A DNA stretch of 49,995 nt, taken from positions 1 through 49,995 of the forward strand of contig WRBM01000011.1 of the NCBI GenBank assembly GCA_009784525.1. Direction: 5' to 3'. Below the pieces are notes generated by a model. It had not been told where the DNA came from, made no database searches, and saw only the letters and a program-made list of their open reading frames with translations. The position numbers and the translations under genes were made by a program. This document shows, piece after piece, positions 24,719 through 33,802 of this stretch (positions are counted from its first letter, which is position 1; every line of letters starts with the position of its first letter). This DNA comes from Erysipelotrichales bacterium (GTDB lineage: Bacteria; Bacillota_I; Bacilli_A; Acholeplasmatales; WRBM01).

Positions 24719-25906
24719 ATGAAAATAACTTATTGTTGCAACTTTGTAAATCATCATATTGAAGTTTTTCTTTTTGAATTGTTTGCGATTTTTAAAGAGA
24801 ATTTTACTGTTATCGTTACAATGGCTCTTCCCGAAGAACAGAGAAATCTTGGTTATGATGAGATGAATATTAAATATCCCTTTATTATTAAAAGTTATGA
24901 AAATAAAGAGGCCGAAAAAAAAGCTTTTAAGCTAGCTATTGAAAGTGAAGTAGTTATTTTTGGCATTATAATCGAAGATATAATCAAAGAAAGAAGAAAT
25001 AAAATCAATTTTATTATTTCTGAACGCTTTTTAAAACAAACCTATTTGAAATTACTACATCCATTATATGTACTTAAAATATTAAAGCGTCATGGTTTCA
25101 GAAAAAATAAAAATTCTTTTTTGTTGTCAGCAAGCGCTTTTGCTGCATTTGACTTTTCTTTGTTACGTCTTTATAAAAATAGAGCTTATAAATTTGGCTA
25201 TTTTCCGGAAGTAAAGAATTATAATCTGGAAAGTCTTTTTTTAAGAAAAATAAACCCTAAGCCCAAAATCTTGTGGTGCTCACGTTATTTAAAATTAAAG
25301 CATCCGGAAAAAGTTATCGAATTAGCTGAACAGTTATTGCAAAAAGGAATGGAATTTGAAATAAACATGGTTGGTTCTGGTCCTTTAGAAACGAAGATTA
25401 AAACATTAATCGCCAAAAAGCAATTAACTGACTATATAAAACTTCAAGGTGCTGTTTCATATCATGAAGTGAGAAGTTTTATGGAGGAAGCAAATATCTT
25501 TATTTTTACTAGCAATCGTAATGAAGGTTGGGGAGCGGTTGTTAATGAGGCAATGGGGAGCGGTTGTGCAGTTATTGCCTATCATTTAATCGGTTCGGTT
25601 CCTTTTTTACTTCACCACGACAATAATGGTTTGATTTATCGTCATGATAAAGAATTGCTTGATTATACGATTAAGTGTTTACAAGATGCTGATTATTGTA
25701 AAAAACTAGGTTTCAATGCTCTAAAAACGATAACTGAAGTTTGGAATGGTAAAAAAGCAGCTAAAAATTTCATTAAATTACTTGAGGGAAAGCTTAATAA
25801 TCAAAAAGATAGTATTACGGAAGGTCCTTGCTCGAAAGCCCCTAGAATCAGACATGACTGGTTTCTTAAAACAAAGGGCAATATTGAAGGTATTAAAGAA
25901 AATTGA
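24719..25906 (+). CDS. GT4 glycosyltransferase, short N-terminal domain
   Basis: 395 residues. N-terminal ITYCCNFVNHHIEVFLFELF; C-terminal half ILWCSRYLKLKHPEKVIELA, MVGSGPLETKI, LQGAVSYHEVRSFMEEANIF and the donor motif NRNEGWGAVVNEAMGSGCAV with E-x7-E. It resembles GT4 enzymes of O-unit clusters. The start is ATG after CGGAGATG. The next gene starts 15 bases later. The C-terminal tail of about 25 residues is poorly conserved with its neighbours. Confidence 0.87.
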   Translation: MKITYCCNFVNHHIEVFLFELFAIFKENFTVIVTMALPEEQRNLGYDEMNIKYPFIIKSYENKEAEKKAFKLAIESEVVIFGIIIEDIIKERRNKINFIISERFLKQTYLKLLHPLYVLKILKRHGFRKNKNSFLLSASAFAAFDFSLLRLYKNRAYKFGYFPEVKNYNLESLFLRKINPKPKILWCSRYLKLKHPEKVIELAEQLLQKGMEFEINMVGSGPLETKIKTLIAKKQLTDYIKLQGAVSYHEVRSFMEEANIFIFTSNRNEGWGAVVNEAMGSGCAVIAYHLIGSVPFLLHHDNNGLIYRHDKELLDYTIKCLQDADYCKKLGFNALKTITEVWNGKKAAKNFIKLLEGKLNNQKDSITEGPCSKAPRIRHDWFLKTKGNIEGIKEN

Positions 25907-25921
25907 GGAAAGAGTGATTTC

Positions 25922-26749
25922 ATGCAAGATAATGTTGCTTTTATTATTTTAAATTATAAAAACTCTGTTGATACAATAATTTGTGTGAAATCAATTTTTG
26001 AGTATAGTCCAAATAGTAAAGTTGTTGTTGTCGATAATGGCTCTAAAAATAATAGCTTAGAAAAAATTATTAAAGAGTTTTCTGAAGATGATCGTTTACA
26101 TTTTGTTGCGCTGGAAAATAATCTTGGTTTTTCTGCTGGCAATAATGTTGGTTGTCAATACGCCCGTGAAAAATTAAATCCAGACTTTTATTGTGTATTT
26201 AACAATGATACTTATATTGACGATTATGATTTCAGTAGAAAACTTTATAATAAATACGAAGAAACTAATTTTGATGTTTTAGGTCCGAAAATTTGGAACA
26301 TTGTTAGGGAATTTAACCAGAATCCATCAATAGTTTTGAATTCATTAGAGGATGTAAAAGCAGCTCTTAAGAGACATAAGATGCTAAATAAATACCTTTA
26401 TTCTTTTTTTCCAATTAGCTATTGGCTCAGAAATAAAATGATTAAAAGCAGAATTGGTGTTGAAGGCTTAAATGGGGCAGCACTAATTTTTTCTAAAAAA
26501 TATAGTGATAAATTTGAAGAATTATTTTATCCAGGTGTTTTTCTTTATTGTGAAGAGGATTTATTACAGTTTAGAAGAACAAAATATGACTTGATTTTTG
26601 CTTTTGATTTCGACATCTGCGTTTTCCACAATCATAGTGCCACAACAAGAAAAATGACTAAAAGCACGGTTAAAAAATGGAAGTTTCAACATCAGGAAAT
26701 TGGTAAAAGCTTAAAGTTTGTTGAATCAGTCTATAATAAAGATTTGTAG
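25922..26749 (+). CDS. GT2 glycosyltransferase (rhamnosyltransferase-like)
   Basis: 275 residues, GT-A fold. FIILNYKNSVDTIICVKSIF, VVVVDNGSKNNSLEKII, LENNLGFSAGNNVGCQYARE and the metal-binding stretch CVFNNDTYIDDYDF (D-x-D-like NDT) are typical of GT2 rhamnosyltransferases. GVEGLNGAALIFSKK and FYPGVFLYCEEDLLQFR follow, with the catalytic E-D. With dTDP-L-rhamnose genes in the same locus, rhamnose is the likely donor, though this subgroup also transfers other sugars. The polymerase gene starts 9 bases downstream. Confidence 0.88.
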   Translation: MQDNVAFIILNYKNSVDTIICVKSIFEYSPNSKVVVVDNGSKNNSLEKIIKEFSEDDRLHFVALENNLGFSAGNNVGCQYAREKLNPDFYCVFNNDTYIDDYDFSRKLYNKYEETNFDVLGPKIWNIVREFNQNPSIVLNSLEDVKAALKRHKMLNKYLYSFFPISYWLRNKMIKSRIGVEGLNGAALIFSKKYSDKFEELFYPGVFLYCEEDLLQFRRTKYDLIFAFDFDICVFHNHSATTRKMTKSTVKKWKFQHQEIGKSLKFVESVYNKDL

Positions 26750-26758
26750 GATAAAATC

Positions 26759-27838
26759 ATGATAGCAATTTTCTTATCTTATTATCTCTTACTGGTTTTG
26801 TTGCTGCTTATAACGATAACATATCAAGGAAAAAAATCTAAAATTGCTGTCATTCTGATTTTTTTGGCACTCGCCTTATTAGTAGCAATCAGACCACCGC
26901 AATCTGTTCCTGACACTGAAGCTTATCGCAATCATTTTTTAGAGGCAAGTTTAAACCATTTTTTTAGAAATATCAGGCGATTGCGCTTTGAAGTTGGTTA
27001 TGAATTTTTGACCGCTTTCTTTAGAACTGTTTATGGCACTAACAGTCGCTTATTTTTCGGAACTATCGCATTAATAAATTTTTCCTTAATAACTTTCTTT
27101 CTGTGTAAAGCCTATGATTTTTTCAGAGTAGGGAAAGAGTTTAATGTTAATAAACAGAAATTTGTTCTTTATTCTTTAATCATTTATTTAGCTTTTTATG
27201 GAGCTTATTCAAATATGATTGTATTAAGATCAGGACTGGGAATAAGCTTCTTTTTTGGAAGTTTAGTCTATTTGAATAAGTCAAAGTTTAAAGGGCTGAT
27301 GTTATTTTTAATCGGGTTTTCCTTTCATACCAGTATTATTTTTGGCTTGATAGGATTGATACTTTTTTTATTAAAAATAAAGAATCAAAAAGTCTTGATT
27401 TTTTGGTGGTCATTGATTGTTTTAATCTATTTTAGTTTTATCAGTTTTTATATTATTCCTAATATCTTGGAATATGCTGTTACATTGCCATTTTTGTCTA
27501 GATACGCCTTTTATGTTAATGAGCTTGCGTTTGCTGACTTAAATATTTCTTGGAAATTTATAGTTAATTTAATCTTTGCTTTCATAATTATTATGCAAAA
27601 TAAATTGAGTTTCCTAGAAAGAAAGTTTATCTTGATTTTATTGGCTGCTTTAACTATCCAAAGTATATTAAGTAGTTTAGTTTTAGTGGAAAGAATATCC
27701 GATATCTTTATGGCATTTCACTTTATTTTATTAGGTTATTATTTTGCTAGAAGAAGCAGTAATTCATTGTTTTTCTTGTGTAAAATCGGTTTTGTTGTTA
27801 GTATTTTATATATATTTGTAATTAGAATTATATTTTAA
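26759..27838 (+). CDS. Wzy-type polysaccharide polymerase (EpsG family)
   Basis: 359 residues with about ten membrane helices. The EpsG-family features are VAIRPPQSVPDTEAYRNHF after the first helices, the paired FEVGYEFLTAFFRTVYGTN, and NMIVLRSGLGISFFFGSLVY with FSFHTSIIFGLIGL. These proteins join lipid-linked repeat units outside the membrane. It is surrounded by transferases and followed by the rhamnose genes and a flippase, which fits. No other polymerase candidate exists in the locus. Confidence 0.85.
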   Translation: MIAIFLSYYLLLVLLLLITITYQGKKSKIAVILIFLALALLVAIRPPQSVPDTEAYRNHFLEASLNHFFRNIRRLRFEVGYEFLTAFFRTVYGTNSRLFFGTIALINFSLITFFLCKAYDFFRVGKEFNVNKQKFVLYSLIIYLAFYGAYSNMIVLRSGLGISFFFGSLVYLNKSKFKGLMLFLIGFSFHTSIIFGLIGLILFLLKIKNQKVLIFWWSLIVLIYFSFISFYIIPNILEYAVTLPFLSRYAFYVNELAFADLNISWKFIVNLIFAFIIIMQNKLSFLERKFILILLAALTIQSILSSLVLVERISDIFMAFHFILLGYYFARRSSNSLFFLCKIGFVVSILYIFVIRIIF

Positions 27839-27858
27839 GATGAAAGGTATGATTAACT

Positions 27859-28737
27859 ATGAAAGGAATTATTTTAGCTGGTGGAAGTGGAACCAGATTG
27901 CATCCTCTAACCCAAATAACCTCTAAGCAGCTGCTTCCGGTTTATGATAAACCAATGATTTATTATCCGCTCTCAACTTTAATGTTGGCAGGAATTAAAG
28001 AAATTCTAATAATATCTACGCCAACTGATCTTCCTGGTTTTAAAAAATTATTAGGTGATGGAGCCCAACTAGGCGTTAATATTTCTTATTGTGAACAACC
28101 GTCACCAGATGGCTTAGCTCAAGCTTTTATTATTGGTGAGGATTTTATCGGTAATGATGATTGTACATTAATCCTTGGTGATAATATATTTTATGGGAAC
28201 GGCTTGTCAGCAATTTTAAAAGAGGCGGTTAAAAATAATAAAGGCGCAACCGTTTTTGGTTATTTTGTCAATGATCCGGAAAGATTTGGGGTTGTTGAAT
28301 TTGATGCAGGCAATAAAGTTGTTTCAATTGAAGAGAAGCCGCTTAAACCTAAATCCAATTATGCAGTAACAGGTCTGTATATCTATAATAATGATTGTGT
28401 TAAATTAGCCAAAGCCCTTAAGCCAAGCAAGCGTGGCGAATTAGAAATAACTGATTTGAACAAACTATATTTAAAGAATAATCTTCTTGATGTAAAACTT
28501 CTGGGTAGAGGATTTGCCTGGTTAGATACTGGAACTATGGATAGCTTGCTTGAAGCTTCCAACTTTATACAACTTTTAGAAAAAAGACAAGGTATTAAAA
28601 TTTCAATACCAGAAGAAATAGCATACATCAATAAATTTATTTCTAAAGCAGACTTAGAAACCGCAGCACAAAGATATGGAAAATCGAGTTATGGTCAATA
28701 TCTTCAAAAAATTATTGACGGAAAGATTCAATATTAG
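27859..28737 (+). CDS. rmlA: Glucose-1-phosphate thymidylyltransferase
   Basis: 292 residues, normal length. [20 protein letters not shown] is the nucleotidyltransferase signature; [46 protein letters not shown] and [17 protein letters not shown] complete the active site. It makes dTDP-glucose from dTTP and glucose-1-phosphate. It is first of the three-gene rhamnose set; rmlB starts 9 bases later. Start ATG has only a weak site (GAAAGG) 15-20 bases upstream. Confidence 0.96.
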   Translation: MKGIILAGGSGTRLHPLTQITSKQLLPVYDKPMIYYPLSTLMLAGIKEILIISTPTDLPGFKKLLGDGAQLGVNISYCEQPSPDGLAQAFIIGEDFIGNDDCTLILGDNIFYGNGLSAILKEAVKNNKGATVFGYFVNDPERFGVVEFDAGNKVVSIEEKPLKPKSNYAVTGLYIYNNDCVKLAKALKPSKRGELEITDLNKLYLKNNLLDVKLLGRGFAWLDTGTMDSLLEASNFIQLLEKRQGIKISIPEEIAYINKFISKADLETAAQRYGKSSYGQYLQKIIDGKIQY

Positions 28738-28746
28738 GAGGCCTTT

Positions 28747-29733
28747 ATGAAATTACTTGTTACAGGTGGTGCTGGCTTTATCGGCACAAATTTTGTTTAT
28801 TATATGTTAAATGAGCATCCAAAATATAAAATAGTTTGTCTTGATTTATTAACTTATGCTGGTAACTTAACAAATTTAGATGAAGCTATGAAAAATAAAA
28901 ATTTTAGTTTTGTCAAAGGTGATATAGCAGACAGAGATTTTATTTATGCTTTATTTGCTAAGGAAAAATTCGACATAGTTGTTAATTTTGCGGCTGAAAG
29001 TCATGTTGACAGATCGATTCTTGAACCGGAAATTTTTCTAAAAACGAATATTTTAGGAACACAAGTATTAATGGACGCTTGCCGTAAAAATGGTAATATT
29101 CGCTTTCATCAGGTATCAACGGATGAGGTATATGGCGATTTGCCACTTGATAGAAAAGACCTATTATTTAAGGAAACAACGCCTATTCATACTTCAAGTC
29201 CTTATAGTGCTTCTAAAGCCGGTGCTGATCTTTTAGTTCAAGCTTATCATCGAACATTTAACTTGCCTATTACGATTTCAAGATGCAGTAATAATTATGG
29301 TCCTTATCAATTTCCGGAAAAACTTATTCCTTTAATGATTATCAATGCCTTGTCAGATAAAAAGTTACCTGTATACGGCAAAGGTGAAAATGTCCGTGAT
29401 TGGCTTTATGTCGATGACCACTGTATTGCAATTGATTTAATTATTCACAAGGGTAAAATAGGGGATGTCTATAATATTGGTGGCAATAATGAAAAAACAA
29501 ACATGGAAGTTATCAAATTAATTTTAGATAAATTGAAAAAACCTGAAAGTTTGATTAATTATGTAACAGACCGCTTAGGTCATGACTTACGATATGCAAT
29601 TGATCCAACAAAGATTACTAGTGAATTAGATTGGCAACCAAAGTTGAATTTTAAGACAGGCATGGATGTTACTTTAGACTGGTATCTTAAAAATGATAAG
29701 TGGTGGCAGGATATTCTTAAAATAAAAGAATAG
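28747..29733 (+). CDS. rmlB: dTDP-glucose 4,6-dehydratase
   Basis: 328 residues. Extended SDR with LLVTGGAGFIGTNFVYYML, NFAAESHVDRSI, STDEVYGDLP and SPYSASKAGADLLVQAYHRT (YxxxK), then RCSNNYGPYQFPEKLIPLMI. It produces dTDP-4-keto-6-deoxyglucose using bound NAD. Start ATG follows TAGGAGG. The position between rmlA and the fused rmlCD is the canonical pathway order. Confidence 0.96.
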   Translation: MKLLVTGGAGFIGTNFVYYMLNEHPKYKIVCLDLLTYAGNLTNLDEAMKNKNFSFVKGDIADRDFIYALFAKEKFDIVVNFAAESHVDRSILEPEIFLKTNILGTQVLMDACRKNGNIRFHQVSTDEVYGDLPLDRKDLLFKETTPIHTSSPYSASKAGADLLVQAYHRTFNLPITISRCSNNYGPYQFPEKLIPLMIINALSDKKLPVYGKGENVRDWLYVDDHCIAIDLIIHKGKIGDVYNIGGNNEKTNMEVIKLILDKLKKPESLINYVTDRLGHDLRYAIDPTKITSELDWQPKLNFKTGMDVTLDWYLKNDKWWQDILKIKE

Positions 29734-29749
29734 TTAAGAGGAAAACAAA

Positions 29750-31123
29750 ATGAAAGTTGAAAAGACTAAAATTTCTGGTGTCCTTATTATTACGCCAAAA
29801 GTTTTTGAAGATAGTCGCGGTTGGTTTATGGAAACTTATACAACCAGAGTAAAAGAATTATCGAGAATTGATTTTGTACAGGATAATCATTCTTTATCTA
29901 AAGAGAAAAATACTTTTCGAGGGTTGCATTTTCAGAATCATCCGTACGCTCAATCGAAATTGGTTCGCTGTATAAAGGGAAGCATTTTGGATTTTGCGAT
30001 TGATTTACGTGAAGATTCTGAAACTTATCTGCAATCTATCTCCGTTGAGTTAAATGAAACAAATAAGCAAATGCTTTTTATCCCTAAAGGTTTTGCTCAT
30101 GGTTTCTTAACTTTAACCGATTATGCAGAAGTTACGTATAAGGTTGATGATCTTTATTCCTATAATCATGATCGTTCTTTATCTTATAAAGAACCAAAGT
30201 TAAATTTAGGATTAACAGAAAATCTGATTCTCTCAGATAAAGACGCTAAAGCATCTTTACTTGCTAATCTAAAGGTTAATTTTGCGACTAAAATTCTTGT
30301 GACTGGTGCTAATGGTCAATTAGGCTATGATGTTTGTAAATTATTAGCCAAAAAAGGGATTATCTTTTGTGCGGCCGATATCAATGATTTTGATATAACT
30401 GATCAAAAAGCGACACAAAATTTTGTCTCCAAATATAAACCAGATATAATTATACATTGTTCGGCTTATACAGCTGTTGATAAGGCAGAGGAAGATAGAG
30501 AAAAGTGTTATGCAGTAAATGTTATTGGCACAAAGCATATAGTTTCTGAGGCAAAAAAGCTGAACGCAAAATTTATTTATCTTTCAACGGACTATGTTTT
30601 TAGTGCTAATAATAATCTAGAAATTTCTGAATCAGAAAAACCTAAAGCGATTAATTATTATGGCGAAACTAAACTTGAAGGCGAAAAGTTGGCATTAGCA
30701 TATGATAAAAGTTTTATTGTCAGAACGAGTTGGGTATTTGGTAAAAATGGCAGTAATTTTGTTAAGACAATGCTAAATTTAGCTAAACAAAAATCAGAAC
30801 TGCAAATCATTGATGACCAGATTGGTTCCCCAACTTATACCGTTGATTTAGCAAAGGCTTTAGTTGATTTGGCTTTTACTGAAGCCTATGGTATCTATCA
30901 TATTACTAATGAGGGTTTTTGTAGTTGGTATGAATTTGCAGAATTTATCCTAAGTTCTGCAAAAATTAATGTAAGTCTAAAAAAAATATCGACATCTGAA
31001 TATAATGCTAAAGCCAAAAGACCACATAACTCTCGTCTTTCAAAAGCGATGCTAGATAAAAATGGCTTTACTAAACTACCCGAATGGAAAGAGGCAGTTT
31101 TAGCTTACTTGAAAGAAATCTAG
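29750..31123 (+). CDS. rmlCD: Fused RmlC-RmlD (dTDP-4-keto sugar 3,5-epimerase + dTDP-4-keto-rhamnose reductase)
   Basis: 457 residues, about the sum of the two usual enzymes. Residues 1-175 are RmlC: DSRGWFMETY, QDNHSLSKEKNTFRGLHFQ with its catalytic histidine, VRCIKGSILDFAIDLR and PKGFAHGFLTL. Residues 180-457 are RmlD: ILVTGANGQLGYDVCKLL, HCSAYTAVDKAE, STDYVFSA, NYYGETKLEGE (YxxxK) and RTSWVFGKNGSNFVKTM. No stop or internal ribosome site separates them, so one polypeptide performs the last two steps to dTDP-L-rhamnose. The linker is only about ten residues. Both halves look catalytically complete. Confidence 0.95.
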   Translation: MKVEKTKISGVLIITPKVFEDSRGWFMETYTTRVKELSRIDFVQDNHSLSKEKNTFRGLHFQNHPYAQSKLVRCIKGSILDFAIDLREDSETYLQSISVELNETNKQMLFIPKGFAHGFLTLTDYAEVTYKVDDLYSYNHDRSLSYKEPKLNLGLTENLILSDKDAKASLLANLKVNFATKILVTGANGQLGYDVCKLLAKKGIIFCAADINDFDITDQKATQNFVSKYKPDIIIHCSAYTAVDKAEEDREKCYAVNVIGTKHIVSEAKKLNAKFIYLSTDYVFSANNNLEISESEKPKAINYYGETKLEGEKLALAYDKSFIVRTSWVFGKNGSNFVKTMLNLAKQKSELQIIDDQIGSPTYTVDLAKALVDLAFTEAYGIYHITNEGFCSWYEFAEFILSSAKINVSLKKISTSEYNAKAKRPHNSRLSKAMLDKNGFTKLPEWKEAVLAYLKEI

Positions 31124-31151
31124 TTTATAGCACATTATAAGGGATGAGAAA

Positions 31152-32666
31152 ATGATTAAGACAAAACGAAGCATAATGAACTTAACACTAAATATTTTAA
31201 TGGTTATTGTCAATTTGGCAATAGCCCTTTTAGTTACCAGAGAAGTAATTGGTTTTTATGGCTCGGATTTTAACGGTGTGACTAATACAATCGGCCAAGT
31301 TATTATGGCGTTATTGATTATTGAAGCTGGATTTGGTGTTTCCGCAACCGTTGCTTTATATCGACCAATCGTCGAAAGTGAACAAGAACAAATAGAAATA
31401 ATTCTTTCAACGATTAAAAAAGTATTTAGAAAAATCGGAATTTTCTTTTTTTTAACTAGCTTGATAGTTGTCTTTCTCTTTCCGCTATTAATCAATAGCG
31501 GACTTGGCTATTTTAATATCATGTTGATATTTTTTATGACAATTTTCCCAATTGCTCTTAGATTATTTCTTTCGTCCAAGTATTTATGCTATTTTGAGGC
31601 TAGACAACAGGAGTACTATATAATTCTATATAATTTGATTTTTACTTGTATAACAGCTATAGTTTCATTCATAATGATTTTTCTGAGAACCGACTTCTTA
31701 GCTTTTAAATTTGCGGTTATGGCAGTCAATATTGTTAATGGTTTGGGAATAATTGTTTTATTTAGGATTCTGTTTGGTAAGATGAACTTAAATAGAACAC
31801 CAGACTATTCTTTAATAAAAGGCACAAGGGATTTACTGATAAGTAAAGTTGTTTCAGTAATCCACCTATCAGCGCCAGTAATCTTTATGGCTGTCTTTAT
31901 TTCTTCATATATGGCAAGCATTTATTCAGTCTATATGTTGGTAATAACAAACCTTAAGAATGTTGCGAATGCAATTATAACTGGACCAAGAAACGCTATC
32001 GGCCAAACTATTATAGATGATGATCAGGAAAAATTGTACAATATTTTTAAAAGATATAATTATATTGTTATTGTACTTACCACAATTCTATATACGATTG
32101 CGGCTATCACAATAATGAGTTTTATTAGGATTTATACTCAGAATTTTTCTGATGCAGAAAATTATATAATACCCGCTTTCGCTATCTTGGGAATTATAAT
32201 TGCGATGATTGAAGCTATTCATGTGCCAAGTGGAAATATAATTTTATTATCAGGAAGGTTCAAAGTTAGAAGAAATATCCAGATTATTGCCGCAATAACA
32301 ATGCTTGTTTTGATTTCTCTTGGAACCGTTGTGCTGGCTGAAATCGGCATTCTTTTAGGAATTTTGATTGCTAATCTTTTAATGGCTCATATTGAAATAA
32401 TCTATACATTCCGGAAATACTTTAATAAAAATTTATTTTGGTTTCTAAAATTAATATCGATTCAATTATTGACTTGTCTTGCTTTGATTTTTATTGGATT
32501 ACAATATGTTCCAGAAATTAATAATTTTATTAATTTTTTTATAGTAGCCGCAATCTCTGCAATAGTTGTAGTTAGTTGTTTTGCGATTATCAATTTTATT
32601 TTTTTCTCAAAAGAAGTAAAAGAAATAATAAATATGCTTTTGAGAGTTTTTAAGCTGAAGAATTAA
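31152..32666 (+). CDS. Wzx-type flippase / polysaccharide export membrane protein
   Basis: 504 residues with 12-14 predicted membrane helices. The start resembles MOP-superfamily (PST) flippases: an N-terminal amphipathic stretch KTKRSIMNLTLNILMVIVNL, then LVTREVIGFYGSDFNGVTNT and FGVSATVALYRPI. A conserved-looking TRDLLISKVVSVIHLSAPV begins the second half. It moves the undecaprenyl-linked repeat unit across the membrane for Wzy. Start ATG follows a GGGATGAG site. It is 10 bases from the last gene of the locus. Confidence 0.88.
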   Translation: MIKTKRSIMNLTLNILMVIVNLAIALLVTREVIGFYGSDFNGVTNTIGQVIMALLIIEAGFGVSATVALYRPIVESEQEQIEIILSTIKKVFRKIGIFFFLTSLIVVFLFPLLINSGLGYFNIMLIFFMTIFPIALRLFLSSKYLCYFEARQQEYYIILYNLIFTCITAIVSFIMIFLRTDFLAFKFAVMAVNIVNGLGIIVLFRILFGKMNLNRTPDYSLIKGTRDLLISKVVSVIHLSAPVIFMAVFISSYMASIYSVYMLVITNLKNVANAIITGPRNAIGQTIIDDDQEKLYNIFKRYNYIVIVLTTILYTIAAITIMSFIRIYTQNFSDAENYIIPAFAILGIIIAMIEAIHVPSGNIILLSGRFKVRRNIQIIAAITMLVLISLGTVVLAEIGILLGILIANLLMAHIEIIYTFRKYFNKNLFWFLKLISIQLLTCLALIFIGLQYVPEINNFINFFIVAAISAIVVVSCFAIINFIFFSKEVKEIINMLLRVFKLKN

Positions 32667-32675
32667 GGAGCTAAT

Positions 32676-33650
32676 ATGTTAATAACTGCTAATACAAAAG
32701 TATATATATTCTGCCCGGCTCATGCCCAGTCAGGTGGTCCAGAGGCTTTACATCAATTAAGGTTTTATTTAGAAGCATGTAATCTTGAAAGTTATCTGGT
32801 TTATTATAATAAAGAAAACAATAATCTAACGCCAGCCCGTTATGAAATTTATAATCCTAAGGTTTTGGAATTAGAGGATATTATAGATAACCATGAAAAT
32901 ATCATGATTGTGCCGGAATCAAATACAAGGTTATTGCTTGGCTATCAAAATCTTCAAAAAGCTATCTGGTGGCTTGGCATTAGTGCCAATGATATTTTTA
33001 TGTTTAAAAAAAATTTTAAGAATCTTATCAAGAAGTTTATCAGGAAGCGCTTATCCAAAAAATATGTTAATAATGTATACAATTTATGCGGTTCTAAATT
33101 TGCTTATCAATTTTTGGAAAAAAAGAAAATCAAAAATATTCATTATTTGGTAGAGCCAATAAGCCGTGATTTTTTATTGGATTCAAGCGAAATTTGTTTA
33201 AAAGCCAGTAATCGGGTAGATACAGTACTTTATAATCCCTCAAAACCTTCAGAAACCCTAACTAAATTATTGAAGTCAGAAAGGATAAAGTTTATCCCAC
33301 TTAGAGGTTATACACCACAAGGATTAGCTGAACTTTTTAGAAGCAGTAAGCTCTATATTGATTTTGGCGAATTTGGTGGACCTGAGCGTTTGCCAAAAGA
33401 AACTGTTTTTTTTGGCATGATGATTTTAGTTGGTAAACAAAACGCAGCTACCAATGATTTTGATGTTGCAATACCGGAAAAATATAAACTTTCTGGCTTC
33501 AATGACATAGAAAATATTGAAAAGCAAATTTTAGAACTTTTAAGAAATTATGAAGATGCAGTTAATGATTTTGCGTCTTTCAGACAAAAAATCATGATGC
33601 TTGAAGCTAATTTTATCCAGCAGATAAAAGAAATTTTTCTTAAAAACTAA
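32676..33650 (+). CDS. Putative GT-B glycosyltransferase, divergent
   Basis: 324 residues. It opens KVYIFCPAHAQSGGPEALHQ, a start seen in polysaccharide-cluster proteins that sense or transfer sugars. The second half has VDTVLYNPSKPSETLTKLLK, LRGYTPQGLAELFRSSKLYI and DFGEFGGPERLPKETVFFGM, which lines up with the donor-binding side of GT-B enzymes (the E-R-L-P-K-E stretch in place of E-G-x-x-x-x-x-E). It closes the locus. Acceptor, donor and even activity are unknown; a capsule-modifying role is an inference from position. Start ATG follows AAGGAG. Confidence 0.6.
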   Translation: MLITANTKVYIFCPAHAQSGGPEALHQLRFYLEACNLESYLVYYNKENNNLTPARYEIYNPKVLELEDIIDNHENIMIVPESNTRLLLGYQNLQKAIWWLGISANDIFMFKKNFKNLIKKFIRKRLSKKYVNNVYNLCGSKFAYQFLEKKKIKNIHYLVEPISRDFLLDSSEICLKASNRVDTVLYNPSKPSETLTKLLKSERIKFIPLRGYTPQGLAELFRSSKLYIDFGEFGGPERLPKETVFFGMMILVGKQNAATNDFDVAIPEKYKLSGFNDIENIEKQILELLRNYEDAVNDFASFRQKIMMLEANFIQQIKEIFLKN

Positions 33651-33755
33651 ACATTTTTTGGAAAAAGAATTATACAGCTTTAAAGCAGTTATATTTATAA
33701 AAATAAAAATATAAAGTTATTTATCTAATTATGCCTTTCCTTTCTAGTCGGTAAA

Positions 33756-33764
33756 TGATATAAT
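33756..33764 (+). promoter_or_regulatory. Extended -10 promoter element before the exonuclease gene
   Basis: TGATATAAT, identical to the extended -10 elements at 2975, 4954, 42426 and 43065. No good -35 is seen. It starts the transcript of the exonuclease and priA-like genes. Confidence 0.5.
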
Positions 33765-33802
33765 AATAGAGTAAATCAATTGTTTTCAAAGGGATGTCTT
33801 AT

